Positions 1 through 6,804 of a stretch of DNA of 13,980 nt are shown one piece after another. Location of the stretch: assembly GCA_947296835.1 (NCBI GenBank), contig CAMYQS010000014.1:1-13980 (forward strand). Reading direction: 5' to 3'. Each line of letters starts with the position of its first letter. Position 1 is the first letter of the stretch. Position numbers and translations under genes: made by a program. A model generated the notes under the pieces. The model did no database searches. It saw only the letters and a list, made by a program, of their open reading frames with translations, and had not been told where the DNA came from. The stretch is from an uncultured Atopostipes sp. Lineage in GTDB: Bacteria > Bacillota > Bacilli > Lactobacillales > Carnobacteriaceae_A.

Positions 1-109
1 GTAGTATTCGTGCTTTGGCAGGTGTACAGTTATCCATCGGTTTCTTTTGTTTACTTAGTACGAAAACCATTCGTCTCAGCTCCTATTCTTTAGTTAACTA
101 GTAAAATAA

Positions 110-400
110 ATATCTTCCCTGAGTTGTTAAGTATTTCATTAAAACACAACTGAGGGAGTAACGGAGATATTTCTATCTCTCTCTCCTCGACAATGTTAAA
201 AGAGGTTTTTACGTTTGTAACACTGCCTTTACCCTTCGGGCTGTTTAGACTACAAACCATGGTGATTCCCTGCTGGAGAAGCACAAGGGACCATGATACT
301 CTCTTCTAACGTAGCTTAATATTACAAGCTTAGTCTGCTCAACTAAGGGCTTGTGTCTTTCTTTTACAAGCCTAGCACTTCAGTGCTGGGTAGTTGACGT
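110..400 (+). ncRNA. Candidate structured RNA / right end of an IS200/IS605-IS1341 type element (omegaRNA-like)
   Basis: What is seen: a run of nested or consecutive inverted repeats. Arms 110-120 plus 122-127 pair with 146-151 plus 153-157 and 165-170, with one G-G mismatch and a bulge. 164-169 can alternatively pair with 174-179. 259-262 and 267-271 pair with 286-290 and 291-294; 313-317 with 326-330; 331-334 with 342-345; 348-354 with 366-372; and 371-378 with 383-390 (CCTAGCAC/GTGCTGGG around a TTCA loop). The last hairpin is followed by GGGTAGTTGACG. A subterminal hairpin close to a short cleavage tetranucleotide, preceded by a long structured stretch, is how IS605-family right ends and TnpB guide RNAs look. 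I infer that relation from pattern and memory of such ends. No TnpB motif is visible in 1-110, so the protein is outside the window, decayed or absent. Strand is assigned on the assumption that the right end lies near 400. Confidence 0.45.
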
Positions 401-555
401 AAACCCTCCTCCAAGTAGTGGTTATCGTTTCATGGTAAGTATATATAACTTTTTGTGTCATTTCAAAAATTATAGTTTTTGGAATCGGGAAAAGTATAAA
501 GTCAATAAATATCCTGATAGTATTTTAAAATTCAGTTCCTCTTATATTTCATTCA

Positions 556-572
556 TTGACCATCGCGGTCAG
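556..572. promoter_or_regulatory. Putative TetR operator 1
   Basis: The 17-bp sequence TTGACCATCGCGGTCAG contains the inverted repeat TGACC-N5-GGTCA centred on 564. It covers the -35 box. Its arrangement (TTGAC-N7-GTCA) is repeated by the site at 590-606, 34 bp centre to centre. Binding by the adjacent TetR protein is inferred from position and symmetry. Confidence 0.6.
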
Positions 573-585
573 TTCGTGTTACAAT
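556..585 (+). promoter_or_regulatory. Promoter of the tetR-ABC exporter operon
   Basis: A -35 box TTGACC at 556-561 and a -10 box TACAAT at 580-585 are separated by 18 bp, and the TTG start of the TetR gene follows at 629. The positions suit a sigma-A promoter with transcription starting near 592. The promoter is flanked and overlapped by two matching palindromes, given separately. Confidence 0.75.
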
Positions 586-589
586 TAAA

Positions 590-606
590 TTGACTACACT
601 GGTCAA
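590..606. promoter_or_regulatory. Putative TetR operator 2
   Basis: TTGACTACACTGGTCAA is a 17-bp palindrome with the same half-sites and spacing as the site at 556-572. It lies just downstream of the -10 box, across the expected transcription start and before the ribosome binding site AAGGAGGTG at 612-620. Two such sites around a promoter fit autorepression by the first gene of the operon (inference). Confidence 0.6.
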
Positions 607-628
607 ATCATAAGGAGGTGCATTACAC

Positions 629-1258
629 TTGATCGATTCATTTGAAAAACTCGAACAGGAAAAACAAGACAAAATTATTCGCGCGGCCCTCAGTATCTTT
701 GCCGATAAGGGATACAAAGACGCTTCGACGAATAAAATTGTAGAAGCAGCTGAAATTAGTAAAGGGACACTCTTTTATTATTTCAAAAATAAAAAAGGGT
801 TGTACTACTATCTGATTGATTATGCTTTAGAGATTATTCAAAACGAATACATGGTCTATATTGATTACACGACGACAGATTTCATTCAACGCATGTCGAA
901 TAATTCCAAAGCCAAGTATCGATATTATCAAGAACATCCTGAAGTCAATTCTTTCTTATCGACCGTCCTCTATTCCGAGCTCACTTCGTTGCCTGATAGT
1001 TACCAAGAAAAAATTGGTTTTCTTATGGAAGATACCAAAAATAAAATGATGGATACCCCCATTATCGCAGAGGAATTATTTAAAGATGAACACAAACCTG
1101 AAGAAGCTGCACGAATTATTCAATTGGCAATTGAAGGTTACTTTAGCGAGTTAACTGAAAAATTCAAACAGTCCGATTTAAGTAATGAAGATTCAGAAGA
1201 ATTATGGACTGATTTTGACCACTTCTTAGGAACATTACGAACGGTCTTTTACAAATAA
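629..1258 (+). CDS. TetR/AcrR-family transcriptional regulator
   Basis: A 209-residue protein with an N-terminal TetR DNA-binding domain. Helices occupy about residues 12-28, and the helix-turn-helix runs over about residues 34-53 with the family-typical pattern ...ISKGTLFYYFKNKKGLYY. The C-terminal part is the variable ligand-binding and dimerisation region. Translation starts at TTG (629), supported by AAGGAGGTG eight bases upstream; no better ATG is available. The gene is the first of a three-gene operon, 17 bp before an ABC ATPase gene. In this arrangement, known from many Firmicutes, the regulator normally represses its own operon and is released by a toxic compound that the transporter exports. 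Two matching palindromes around the promoter at 556-606 support autoregulation. The inducer cannot be told from the sequence. Confidence 0.95.
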   Translation: MIDSFEKLEQEKQDKIIRAALSIFADKGYKDASTNKIVEAAEISKGTLFYYFKNKKGLYYYLIDYALEIIQNEYMVYIDYTTTDFIQRMSNNSKAKYRYYQEHPEVNSFLSTVLYSELTSLPDSYQEKIGFLMEDTKNKMMDTPIIAEELFKDEHKPEEAARIIQLAIEGYFSELTEKFKQSDLSNEDSEELWTDFDHFLGTLRTVFYK

Positions 1259-1275
1259 ACTTAGGAGGATGAAGA

Positions 1276-2184
1276 ATGAGTATTATTGAAATTAAAGATC
1301 TAACGAAAAAATTTGGTCAGTTCACTGCTTTAGAAAAGGTGAATTTAAAAGTTAAGAAAGGTGAAATTCATGGCTTTATTGGTCCAAATGGTGCTGGTAA
1401 ATCAACAACCATCCGCGTCTTGCTTGGTATGCTGAAGGCAGATGCTGGAGAAGTCAGTATCTTTGGCAAGGATGCTTGGAATGATTCCGTCGCCATTCAT
1501 GAACAAGTGGCTTATGTTCCAGGTGATGCAAATCTTTGGCCAAACTTAACGGGTGGACAAGTGATTGATTTACTCCTAGAAATGCGAAAACAAAAACCGA
1601 ATGAAGAAAAACGCCAGCATTTAATGAAGCTTTTTGAATTTGATCCGACGAAGAAATGTCGTGAATATTCAAAAGGGAACTTACAGAAGGTGTTAATTAT
1701 CGCAGCTTTTGCGGCCGATGCGGATGTTTATATCTTAGATGAGCCAACATCGGGCTTGGATCCTTTAATGGAAAGAAAATTTCAAACACATTTGCTTGAA
1801 TTGAAAGAACAAGGAAAGACTATCCTTCTCTCTAGTCATATCTTGTCTGAAGTAGAACGTTTATGTGATACGGTTTCTATTATTCGAAAAGGTGAAGTGA
1901 TTGAAACTGGAACTTTAGATGAATTAAGACATCTGACGCGCATGAATTTCGAAACGGAAACAATGCAGCCGATTCAAGAACTAGAAAACATGCCCGGAGT
2001 CCATCAATTCGAGCAAGACGGGAACAAATCAACATTCCAAGTCGATAAAGAATTTACCAATCAAGTGATACAAGTCATCAGTCAGTATGAAGTGATTCAC
2101 TTAAGCAGTACGTCACCAAAACTAGAAGATCTCTTCCTTCGTTATTATGAAGAAAATGAAGAAAGAGCTGATGACCATGAATAA
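1276..2184 (+). CDS. ABC transporter ATP-binding protein (multidrug/antibiotic export type)
   Basis: A 302-residue nucleotide-binding subunit. Walker A is GPNGAGKST at residues 36-44, the signature motif is the variant YSKGNLQK at 131-138, Walker B is VYILDEPTSGLDP at 151-163, and the switch histidine lies in LLSSHILSEVE. The usual Q-loop glutamine position reads YVPGD (80-84), a variant I associate with this exporter subfamily. About 80 C-terminal residues follow the ATPase core, as in other ABC-2 drug exporters. The start ATG has AGGAGG at 1263-1268, seven bases upstream. The 3' end overlaps the permease start by a few codons, indicating translational coupling. It would power the permease encoded next. 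By resemblance the pair belongs with exporters annotated as tetronasin- or polyketide-antibiotic type; the substrate is unknown. Confidence 0.95.
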   Translation: MSIIEIKDLTKKFGQFTALEKVNLKVKKGEIHGFIGPNGAGKSTTIRVLLGMLKADAGEVSIFGKDAWNDSVAIHEQVAYVPGDANLWPNLTGGQVIDLLLEMRKQKPNEEKRQHLMKLFEFDPTKKCREYSKGNLQKVLIIAAFAADADVYILDEPTSGLDPLMERKFQTHLLELKEQGKTILLSSHILSEVERLCDTVSIIRKGEVIETGTLDELRHLTRMNFETETMQPIQELENMPGVHQFEQDGNKSTFQVDKEFTNQVIQVISQYEVIHLSSTSPKLEDLFLRYYEENEERADDHE

Positions 2185-3781
2185 AAATCATTTTAAAGGG
2201 ACGGGTCGTTTAATCACTCTGCTGTTTCGTCAACACCGATTAAAAATTATTCTGTGGCTCAGTGGTATTATTGGAGTTTCACTTGCGGTTGCCCTCGCCT
2301 ATCCTGAATTGTATCAAACACAAGATGACATTATGGGCTTTGCGATGACAATGAATAATCCCGCGATGGGTGCTTTAGTTGGTTCTAATTATGCGCTGGA
2401 AGATTTTAATATCGGAGCTGTTTTTGCGAGTGAAATGCTATTATTTACAGCCATCGCCGTTGCCATTTTAAATATACTATTAGTGAAAGCCAGTACGCGC
2501 GAAGACGAGGAAGTTGGCCGTGTTGAAATTATTCAGTCTCTCCCAGTTGGGAAACTTTCTTATTTAACAGCAAGTATTCTAATGATGCTGGTGGTTAATA
2601 TCGGACTAGTTCTCTTACTCACGCTTGGTTTAACTACTTTTGGCGTTGCCATTTTTACTTGGGAAAGCTCCCTTCTTTATAGTTCGATTTTGGGTATAAC
2701 TGGGCTGGTCTTTGCTGGAGTCACGGCGATTAGTGCTCAGTTATCAAGTACCACTTACGGGACTAATCTTCTTTCTTTTGGTGCGTTACTCTTTTCATAC
2801 GCGATTCGGGTCATAGGCGATGTTCAAAATGAAACCCTATCACTCTTCTCACCTTTGGGATGGGCGACACGTTCAGCAGTCTTTGTTCAAGATGATTGGT
2901 TGCCTGTTTTCGTATTAGCTGGTTGTTTCTTGGTGCTGATTTCAATCGTTTTTTATTTACACTTGAAAAGAGATATGTTTGCGGGATTGTTACCGAATCG
3001 TCCAGGCAAAGAAAGAGCTTCAAGTTTCTTGAAAACAACCCCTGGTTTTATCTGGCATTTAGAAAAAGGGAAAATAATCGCTTGGTTCTTACTCATCTTC
3101 TTACTGAGCGCCGCATTTGGAGCGATTTTAGGTGAGTTAGAAACTTACTTTGCAGATATGGATATTATCGAACTCTTCCTTGCAGATAGTGCTGGCGACA
3201 ATATGACGGAACAGTTCATTACGTTACTCGTCGCTATTATGTCAATTTTTTCAATTATCCCGAGCGTTTCTATTCTTCACAGCTTAAAAGGAGAAGAAAT
3301 GGCAGGACGAGCAGAACATTTCTATACTCGTGCGGTTTCGCGGAATAAAATCTTAGGCACGTATTTTGGTCTTTCGATTCTTTCTGCCATCTCGATGCAA
3401 GTAGCCATTTCTCTTGGACTCTATGTCACTTCTAGCCAAGTATTAGAAAATCCAATTGATTTAATGACCTTACTTGAAACAACCTTAGTCTTCTTACCAG
3501 CGATGCTTTTAGTCATTGGGGTAGCGCTCTTATTTGTCGGTGCTCTTCCTAAGTTTACCCTGGTCAGTTGGTTGTACGTCGTCTTTGTATTTATCGTACT
3601 ATATGTTGGAAACTTGCTTGATTTACCCACATGGGTCAATGATCTTTCTGTTTTCCAGCATGTTCCAGCCTACCCTCACGAAACCATTCCTTGGAATACG
3701 ATGGGGATGTTAACTGGCGTGAGTATGTTCTTAACTGCACTAGGTTTCATTGGATACAGTAAACGAGATATTGATGGTTAA
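2177..3781 (+). CDS. ABC-2 type exporter permease, 12 membrane segments
   Basis: A very hydrophobic protein of 534 residues from ATG 2177. In-frame ATGs also exist at 2147, 2156 and 2171. I prefer 2177 because the weak Shine-Dalgarno-like GAAAGAG (2161-2167) then sits nine bases upstream and the overlap with the ATPase gene is short. The protein shows two similar halves of roughly six membrane segments each, with a hydrophilic stretch in the middle around ...PNRPGKERASSF. This architecture and length match permeases of the polyketide-antibiotic exporter type (TnrB3-like, COG3559 by recollection), which are fused double-length ABC-2 permeases. It would form the membrane channel for the ATPase encoded just upstream. 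The gene ends the operon and a strong terminator follows. Function as an exporter is firm; the substrate is not. Confidence 0.9.
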   Translation: MNKNHFKGTGRLITLLFRQHRLKIILWLSGIIGVSLAVALAYPELYQTQDDIMGFAMTMNNPAMGALVGSNYALEDFNIGAVFASEMLLFTAIAVAILNILLVKASTREDEEVGRVEIIQSLPVGKLSYLTASILMMLVVNIGLVLLLTLGLTTFGVAIFTWESSLLYSSILGITGLVFAGVTAISAQLSSTTYGTNLLSFGALLFSYAIRVIGDVQNETLSLFSPLGWATRSAVFVQDDWLPVFVLAGCFLVLISIVFYLHLKRDMFAGLLPNRPGKERASSFLKTTPGFIWHLEKGKIIAWFLLIFLLSAAFGAILGELETYFADMDIIELFLADSAGDNMTEQFITLLVAIMSIFSIIPSVSILHSLKGEEMAGRAEHFYTRAVSRNKILGTYFGLSILSAISMQVAISLGLYVTSSQVLENPIDLMTLLETTLVFLPAMLLVIGVALLFVGALPKFTLVSWLYVVFVFIVLYVGNLLDLPTWVNDLSVFQHVPAYPHETIPWNTMGMLTGVSMFLTALGFIGYSKRDIDG

Positions 3782-3789
3782 CGCAATAA

Positions 3790-3836
3790 AGAGCTCCAGT
3801 CATTATTCAAATGACTAGAGCTCTATTTTTATTTTA
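3790..3836. terminator. Intrinsic terminator of the exporter operon, probably bidirectional
   Basis: Arms AGAGCTC (3790-3796) and AGTCATT (3798-3804) pair perfectly with AATGACT (3810-3816) and GAGCTCT (3818-3824), with one C-A mismatch and a five-base loop. A T-rich tail (ATTTTTATTTT) follows on the + strand. On the minus strand the hairpin lies directly after the stop of the sugar dehydrogenase-like gene, though the T-run there is weak. Confidence 0.9.
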
Positions 3837-3840
3837 GACA

Positions 3841-4986
3841 TTATTCGAATTCAGATAGGCCAATTCGAAACAGACGATCATCCGCATCTGTCGGATTTCC
3901 TCGACCATCGGTATTATTCGTAATATAGTATAAATGATCCTCCTCTATATAAATAGTACGAATCCGTCCATAGTCTGTGATTACTTCTCGATACTCTCCG
4001 ATTCCTAAATCAAATTCATAAATAGCTTGTCCACGCAAACCTGCTACATATAATTTATCCTCGTAACTCGCCATACCTGAAGGTGCCCAAGTCCTATCTG
4101 GACCAGAAGTAAATGTTGGAGTCATTAGTCCTTCTTGTGCTTGCTCCCCTTCAATTATAGGCCAACCGTAATTTTGACCGGCGTCAATGACATTCACTTC
4201 ATCATTTGCTTGATTCCCGTGTTCCGATGCATACATCGTACCATCCTCTAACCAGGTCAATCCTTGCGCATTACGATGCCCAGAACTATAAACATAAGAA
4301 TCAGAAGTTGGATTGTCATCAGGAATTGAACCATCTAGATTCATTCGTAAAATTTTTCCAGCGAGGGAATCCATATCTTGCGCTAACTCTGGAACTGTTG
4401 CATCCCCCGTTGTTGCATATAATTTTTCATCAGGACCTAGTGCAAGCCGTCCCCCATGATGAAAATCTCCGCTTGGGATGTCATCTAAGAGAAGGTTGGT
4501 TTCTGTCCAAGTATTTTCTTCGAAAACTAAACGGACAATGCGGTTTGTTGGTCCAGTTTTTCCTTCATAAGTATAGTACGCAATCGCTGCTCGGTTCTCT
4601 TCAAAGTCTAGATCCAATACAAAACCTAATAAACCCGCTTCAGCAACGGTGGATAATTCTTCTTCGAGTTGAACCTCGTATCGTTCAACTTCACCGTTCT
4701 CGATTTTTACAATGGTCCCTTCACGTTCCGTTAAATAAAAAACATCGTCAGATTTCGTAATAGACCAAGGCGTTTGTAGTTTTTCGCCAAGGACGGTCAG
4801 TTCTTCACTTATACTCTCTTCTGTAGTAGCCGTTTCTTGAGATTCGCCGATGGTCTCTTCTGTTGCCTCATCCGTTGGTTGTTCAGAAATTTCTTCAGTT
4901 TTATCGGGCGTCGTACAACCAACAAGGATTAGCAAAAAAGTAGTGAATAACAGTAAATATTTCTTCTTCTCTTTTTTCCTCCTCAT
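3841..4986 (-). CDS. Lipoprotein of the PQQ-type sugar dehydrogenase (glucose/sorbosone dehydrogenase) family
   Basis: A 381-residue protein. It starts with a lysine-rich n-region, a hydrophobic segment and the lipobox LVGC (Cys24), so it should be a lipid-anchored extracellular protein. Residues 25-62 are a Glu/Thr/Ser-rich linker. The remainder is a beta-propeller of the soluble glucose dehydrogenase/YliI family. Diagnostic motifs are FHHGGRLALGPD (175-186), SSGHRNAQGL (234-243), EHG (255-257) with NDEVN (261-265), and QNYGWP (271-276). The His in FHHGG and the Arg in GHRN correspond to catalytic residues of the family. Lactic acid bacteria are not known to make PQQ, so the cofactor and substrate are uncertain. 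The ATG start has no clear ribosome site; an AGGAGG occurs inside codons 2-3, which leaves the exact start open. It is a single-gene unit, divergent from the kinase-like gene. Confidence 0.88.
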   Translation of the reverse strand: MRRKKEKKKYLLLFTTFLLILVGCTTPDKTEEISEQPTDEATEETIGESQETATTEESISEELTVLGEKLQTPWSITKSDDVFYLTEREGTIVKIENGEVERYEVQLEEELSTVAEAGLLGFVLDLDFEENRAAIAYYTYEGKTGPTNRIVRLVFEENTWTETNLLLDDIPSGDFHHGGRLALGPDEKLYATTGDATVPELAQDMDSLAGKILRMNLDGSIPDDNPTSDSYVYSSGHRNAQGLTWLEDGTMYASEHGNQANDEVNVIDAGQNYGWPIIEGEQAQEGLMTPTFTSGPDRTWAPSGMASYEDKLYVAGLRGQAIYEFDLGIGEYREVITDYGRIRTIYIEEDHLYYITNNTDGRGNPTDADDRLFRIGLSEFE

Positions 4987-4994
4987 ATATTATT

Positions 4995-5024
4995 TTGTTT
5001 TCTTCAAACATCTTCAGGTATAAT
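4995..5024 (+). promoter_or_regulatory. Probable promoter of the kinase-like gene
   Basis: A perfect -10 TATAAT is at 5019-5024. A weak -35 (TTGTTT, 4995-5000) lies 18 bp upstream. The start codon is at 5054. It lies in the 67-bp divergent interval shared with the lipoprotein gene on the other strand, for which I see no convincing promoter. Confidence 0.5.
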
Positions 5025-5053
5025 AAGGTTTAAAGACTGAAAGTTGGTGTACA

Positions 5054-5509
5054 ATGTCGGTTATTTTTATTACTGGATTGTCAGGTGTTGGAAAATCTAG
5101 TGTGCTTAATCATTTAGAAAAGAAGAATTATAAAACAGTCGATTTGGATAACGGCTATATGACTTTGGGTGAAACGGGTGAGCGGTTACTCGATGAAGAA
5201 AAGATAATGGATTTAATTGCAAATCATCAAGAAACGGATTTATTTCTTGCAGGAACAGAATCCAATCAAGGAACTTTCTATCCACATTTTGATCAGGTGG
5301 TTCTGTTAACTGCAGACTTAGAAACGATGCTTGCGCGAATTGAGCAGCGGACAACAAATGATTATGGAAAAAGTCCGGTCGAACGTGCACAAATTATTAA
5401 AAGTTTTCACGAAGTCCTGCCTCTTTTAAAAGAACGTCCTGATTTAATCATTGATAGCACTTCAAAAACAATCGAAGAAATTAGTGAACAGCTCATTGAT
5501 TTACTCTAA
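5054..5509 (+). CDS. Small P-loop kinase-like ATP-binding protein
   Basis: A 151-residue protein with the Walker A loop GLSGVGKSS at residues 8-16, right after the first beta strand, followed by VDLDNGY (29-35), where small-molecule kinases place a substrate-binding aspartate. Later comes LFLAGTESNQG, then a predicted lid region with arginines and lysine (ARIEQRTTNDYGKSPVERAQ). The C-terminus ends DLIIDSTSKTIEEI, typical of shikimate, gluconate and nucleotide kinase folds. The length is short but complete for such a fold. I assign it to the P-loop (deoxy)nucleoside/shikimate kinase-like superfamily; the phosphate acceptor is not identifiable. No strong ribosome binding site precedes the ATG. 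It is monocistronic, with TATAAT upstream and a strong terminator downstream. Confidence 0.85.
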   Translation: MSVIFITGLSGVGKSSVLNHLEKKNYKTVDLDNGYMTLGETGERLLDEEKIMDLIANHQETDLFLAGTESNQGTFYPHFDQVVLLTADLETMLARIEQRTTNDYGKSPVERAQIIKSFHEVLPLLKERPDLIIDSTSKTIEEISEQLIDLL

Positions 5510-5531
5510 GCAAATTTTACCAATAAGCACT

Positions 5532-5572
5532 AAAGAGACCAAGCCATTGATTCGAATGACTTGGTCTCTTTT
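5532..5572. terminator. Intrinsic terminator after the kinase-like gene
   Basis: A 12-bp perfect stem pairs AAAGAGACCAAG (5532-5543) with CTTGGTCTCTTT (5560-5571). The interior CATT/AATG arms can extend it. It ends in TTTT on the + strand. On the minus strand a TTTA follows, so it may also act for minus-strand transcription. Confidence 0.88.
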
Positions 5573-5577
5573 GATAT

Positions 5578-5820
5578 TTACTCTTTAAATTGACTTTGAT
5601 ATAAAACCGTATAGGTACCATTGATTTCAAGGAGCTCATCGTGCCTTCTTTTTTTATCAATTTTCACAGTCGTCATGACTAAAATCCTATGTACAATCGT
5701 CATTAAGACATACACCAAATTTCCAATAATGATCATAATTGCCCATATTATTCCTGACAAAAACTCATGATCCAGTCCATCTTTTTCGGATTCGTGGACG
5801 CATTTCACGATCCTGTCCAT
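5578..5820 (-). CDS. Doubtful small membrane ORF, possibly a gene remnant
   Basis: An open frame of 80 codons that I do not recognise. Residues about 21-50 are hydrophobic (LSGIIWAIMIIIGN...) and could form one membrane helix. The following part is basic, then mixed (KIDKKRRHDELLEINGTY). The first 18 codons are made of the 40-bp tandem repeat at 5766-5885, which is not a multiple of three and so is not conserved as protein. This suggests the true 5' end was lost or replaced by repeat DNA. The ATG at 5820 has a GAGAAAG directly in front, close for a ribosome site; a TTG at codon 21 is another possible start. It lies just before a hairpin (5532-5572) that could end it. It may be a genuine small protein, a truncated gene or chance. 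Confidence 0.3.
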   Translation of the reverse strand: MDRIVKCVHESEKDGLDHEFLSGIIWAIMIIIGNLVYVLMTIVHRILVMTTVKIDKKRRHDELLEINGTYTVLYQSQFKE

Positions 5821-5885
5821 CTTTCTCAGATTTGTGGACGCATTTCATGATCCAGTCCATCTTTTCCAGATCCGTGGACGCATTT
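5766..5885. repeat. Three tandem copies of a 40-bp repeat
   Basis: Copies at 5766-5805, 5806-5845 and 5846-5885 align without gaps. Each begins CA(T/C)GATCC and ends GTGGACGCATTT; a fourth begins (CACGATTT) and breaks off. Differences are a few substitutions, mostly in the middle. Each copy contains the inverted arms GTCCA and TGGAC, so every unit can fold into a hairpin, and neighbouring units can pair alternately. The period does not keep reading frame. No direct link to CRISPR (no spacers) is seen. Function is unknown. Confidence 0.9.
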
Positions 5886-5905
5886 CACGATTTAAACTAG
5901 CCCCC

Positions 5906-6020
5906 TAATACTGGACACTTAATATTATAGTGAAATATATCTAGACTTAGTGAATGATAAAAATAATAACCTGGACACTAGGTATAATCCTTAAAATAAA
6001 TCTAGACAGTGTTCTAATTT
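5906..6020. repeat. Paired degenerate repeat, possible relic of an IS3-like end
   Basis: On the minus strand two similar units of about 35 bp each run from TCTAGAT to GTGTCCAG. On the + strand they appear as CTGGACACT ... TCTAGA at about 5912-5948 and 5972-6007. The segment after the last GTGTCCAG on the minus strand (TATTAGGGGGCTAG) resembles ends of IS3-family elements, where TGTCCA and a G-run often occur. No transposase fragment is visible here. The IS interpretation rests on pattern memory only. The rest of 5886-6128 is AT-rich and shows no other feature. Confidence 0.35.
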
Positions 6021-6128
6021 AGTTCAGTTAGTTTTTTACATATTCTTATTTACCCTAGATCATCTTAATGACAAAGAAGTTCGCTAACTGCGTCCTGTCA
6101 CCGTTCATTTTCTAATTCTTTATAGTAT

Positions 6129-6159
6129 TAAAAAAGCACTCCCAATGAAGGAAGTGCTT
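6129..6159 (-). terminator. Intrinsic terminator of the nitroreductase gene
   Basis: On the minus strand AAGCACTTCC pairs with GGGAGTGCTT around a short loop, followed by TTTTTTAATAC. It lies 15 bp after the stop of the nitroreductase gene. Confidence 0.88.
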
Positions 6160-6173
6160 AGTGAGTAGTTTAA

Positions 6174-6773
6174 TTAGTTACCGATTACGACAACACGTTC
6201 GCTATCAGCAATATATTCTTTTGCTCCAGTTTCGCCTTCGATTGATCCGAATGGCATTTGCGCTTGCATTTCCCAGCGTTCTGGTAAACCTAATAATTCT
6301 TTAACTGATTTATCGAAACCTTGCTCATATCCAACGTTCATATGTTGTAACGTTCCACCTAATCCTAATTCAGTTAATGCTAACCAAGTAGCATATTGAG
6401 CATTTGCGTTGTTGTTTTGTTTGTAAACTTCAACACGTGATGGGCTTGTAGGCATTTTCTCTACTGCATCAAGGTCTTCGAAGAAAATAACTGTTCCAAC
6501 TCCGCCTTTAGCACCTTCCATAACACCTGACATCATTCCCCACATTTCTTCTGGCATAACGTCTTTTTGAACGTCTAAAATGTGATCCCATAACTTAACA
6601 TTTTCTTCGCCGAATACAATCGCAATACGAGTTGTTTGGCTATTGCTCGCTGTTGGAACATCTTTAACGATTTGAGTAATTCTTTCTGCGATTTCTTCGT
6701 TTGTTAAATCTGTGTTATTTCCAATTACATACTGTGAACGACGGTTTTTTACTAATTCTGATAATGGTGACAT
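6174..6773 (-). CDS. Nitroreductase family protein, Frm2/Hbn1/CinD-like
   Basis: A 199-residue FMN-dependent oxidoreductase. The N-terminus carries the nitroreductase signature NRRSQY (10-15) for FMN phosphate binding. PTASNSQTTR (40-49) is the typical second flavin-contact segment of the Frm2/Hbn1 subgroup, and ELGLGGTLQHMN matches the conserved stretch near the C-terminal third. The length of about 200 residues fits the family, which includes the copper-induced CinD of Lactococcus. The expected reaction is NAD(P)H-dependent two-electron reduction of nitro or quinone-like compounds in the cytoplasm, often as part of stress defence. The ribosome site GAGGAG (6783-6788 on the complementary strand) sits well before ATG 6773. 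It is monocistronic, with its own promoter and terminator. Palindromes around the promoter suggest tight regulation. Confidence 0.92.
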   Translation of the reverse strand: MSPLSELVKNRRSQYVIGNNTDLTNEEIAERITQIVKDVPTASNSQTTRIAIVFGEENVKLWDHILDVQKDVMPEEMWGMMSGVMEGAKGGVGTVIFFEDLDAVEKMPTSPSRVEVYKQNNNANAQYATWLALTELGLGGTLQHMNVGYEQGFDKSVKELLGLPERWEMQAQMPFGSIEGETGAKEYIADSERVVVIGN

Positions 6774-6804
6774 TTAATAATTCTCCTCTTTAGATAATAA
6801 TTCC

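Noticed and set aside
1..110. C-terminus of TnpB or another protein
   Set aside because: The + frames close at 58, 93 and 101 and show no zinc-finger or RuvC-like motif; too little is visible to call a gene end.
90..284. 64-codon minus-strand ORF
   Set aside because: It overlaps the structured RNA-like region, has no ribosome site or recognisable features, and its composition follows the hairpins.
351..593. 80-codon + strand ORF before the tetR gene
   Set aside because: It begins within the hairpin cluster and runs through the tetR promoter and first operator; no ribosome site or protein-like pattern.
4206..4760. 184-codon + strand ORF
   Set aside because: It lies entirely antisense to the sugar dehydrogenase-like gene, whose conserved motifs show the minus strand to be coding.
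5766..5885. CRISPR array
   Set aside because: The 40-bp units are directly adjacent with no unique spacers, only three copies exist and no cas gene is nearby.
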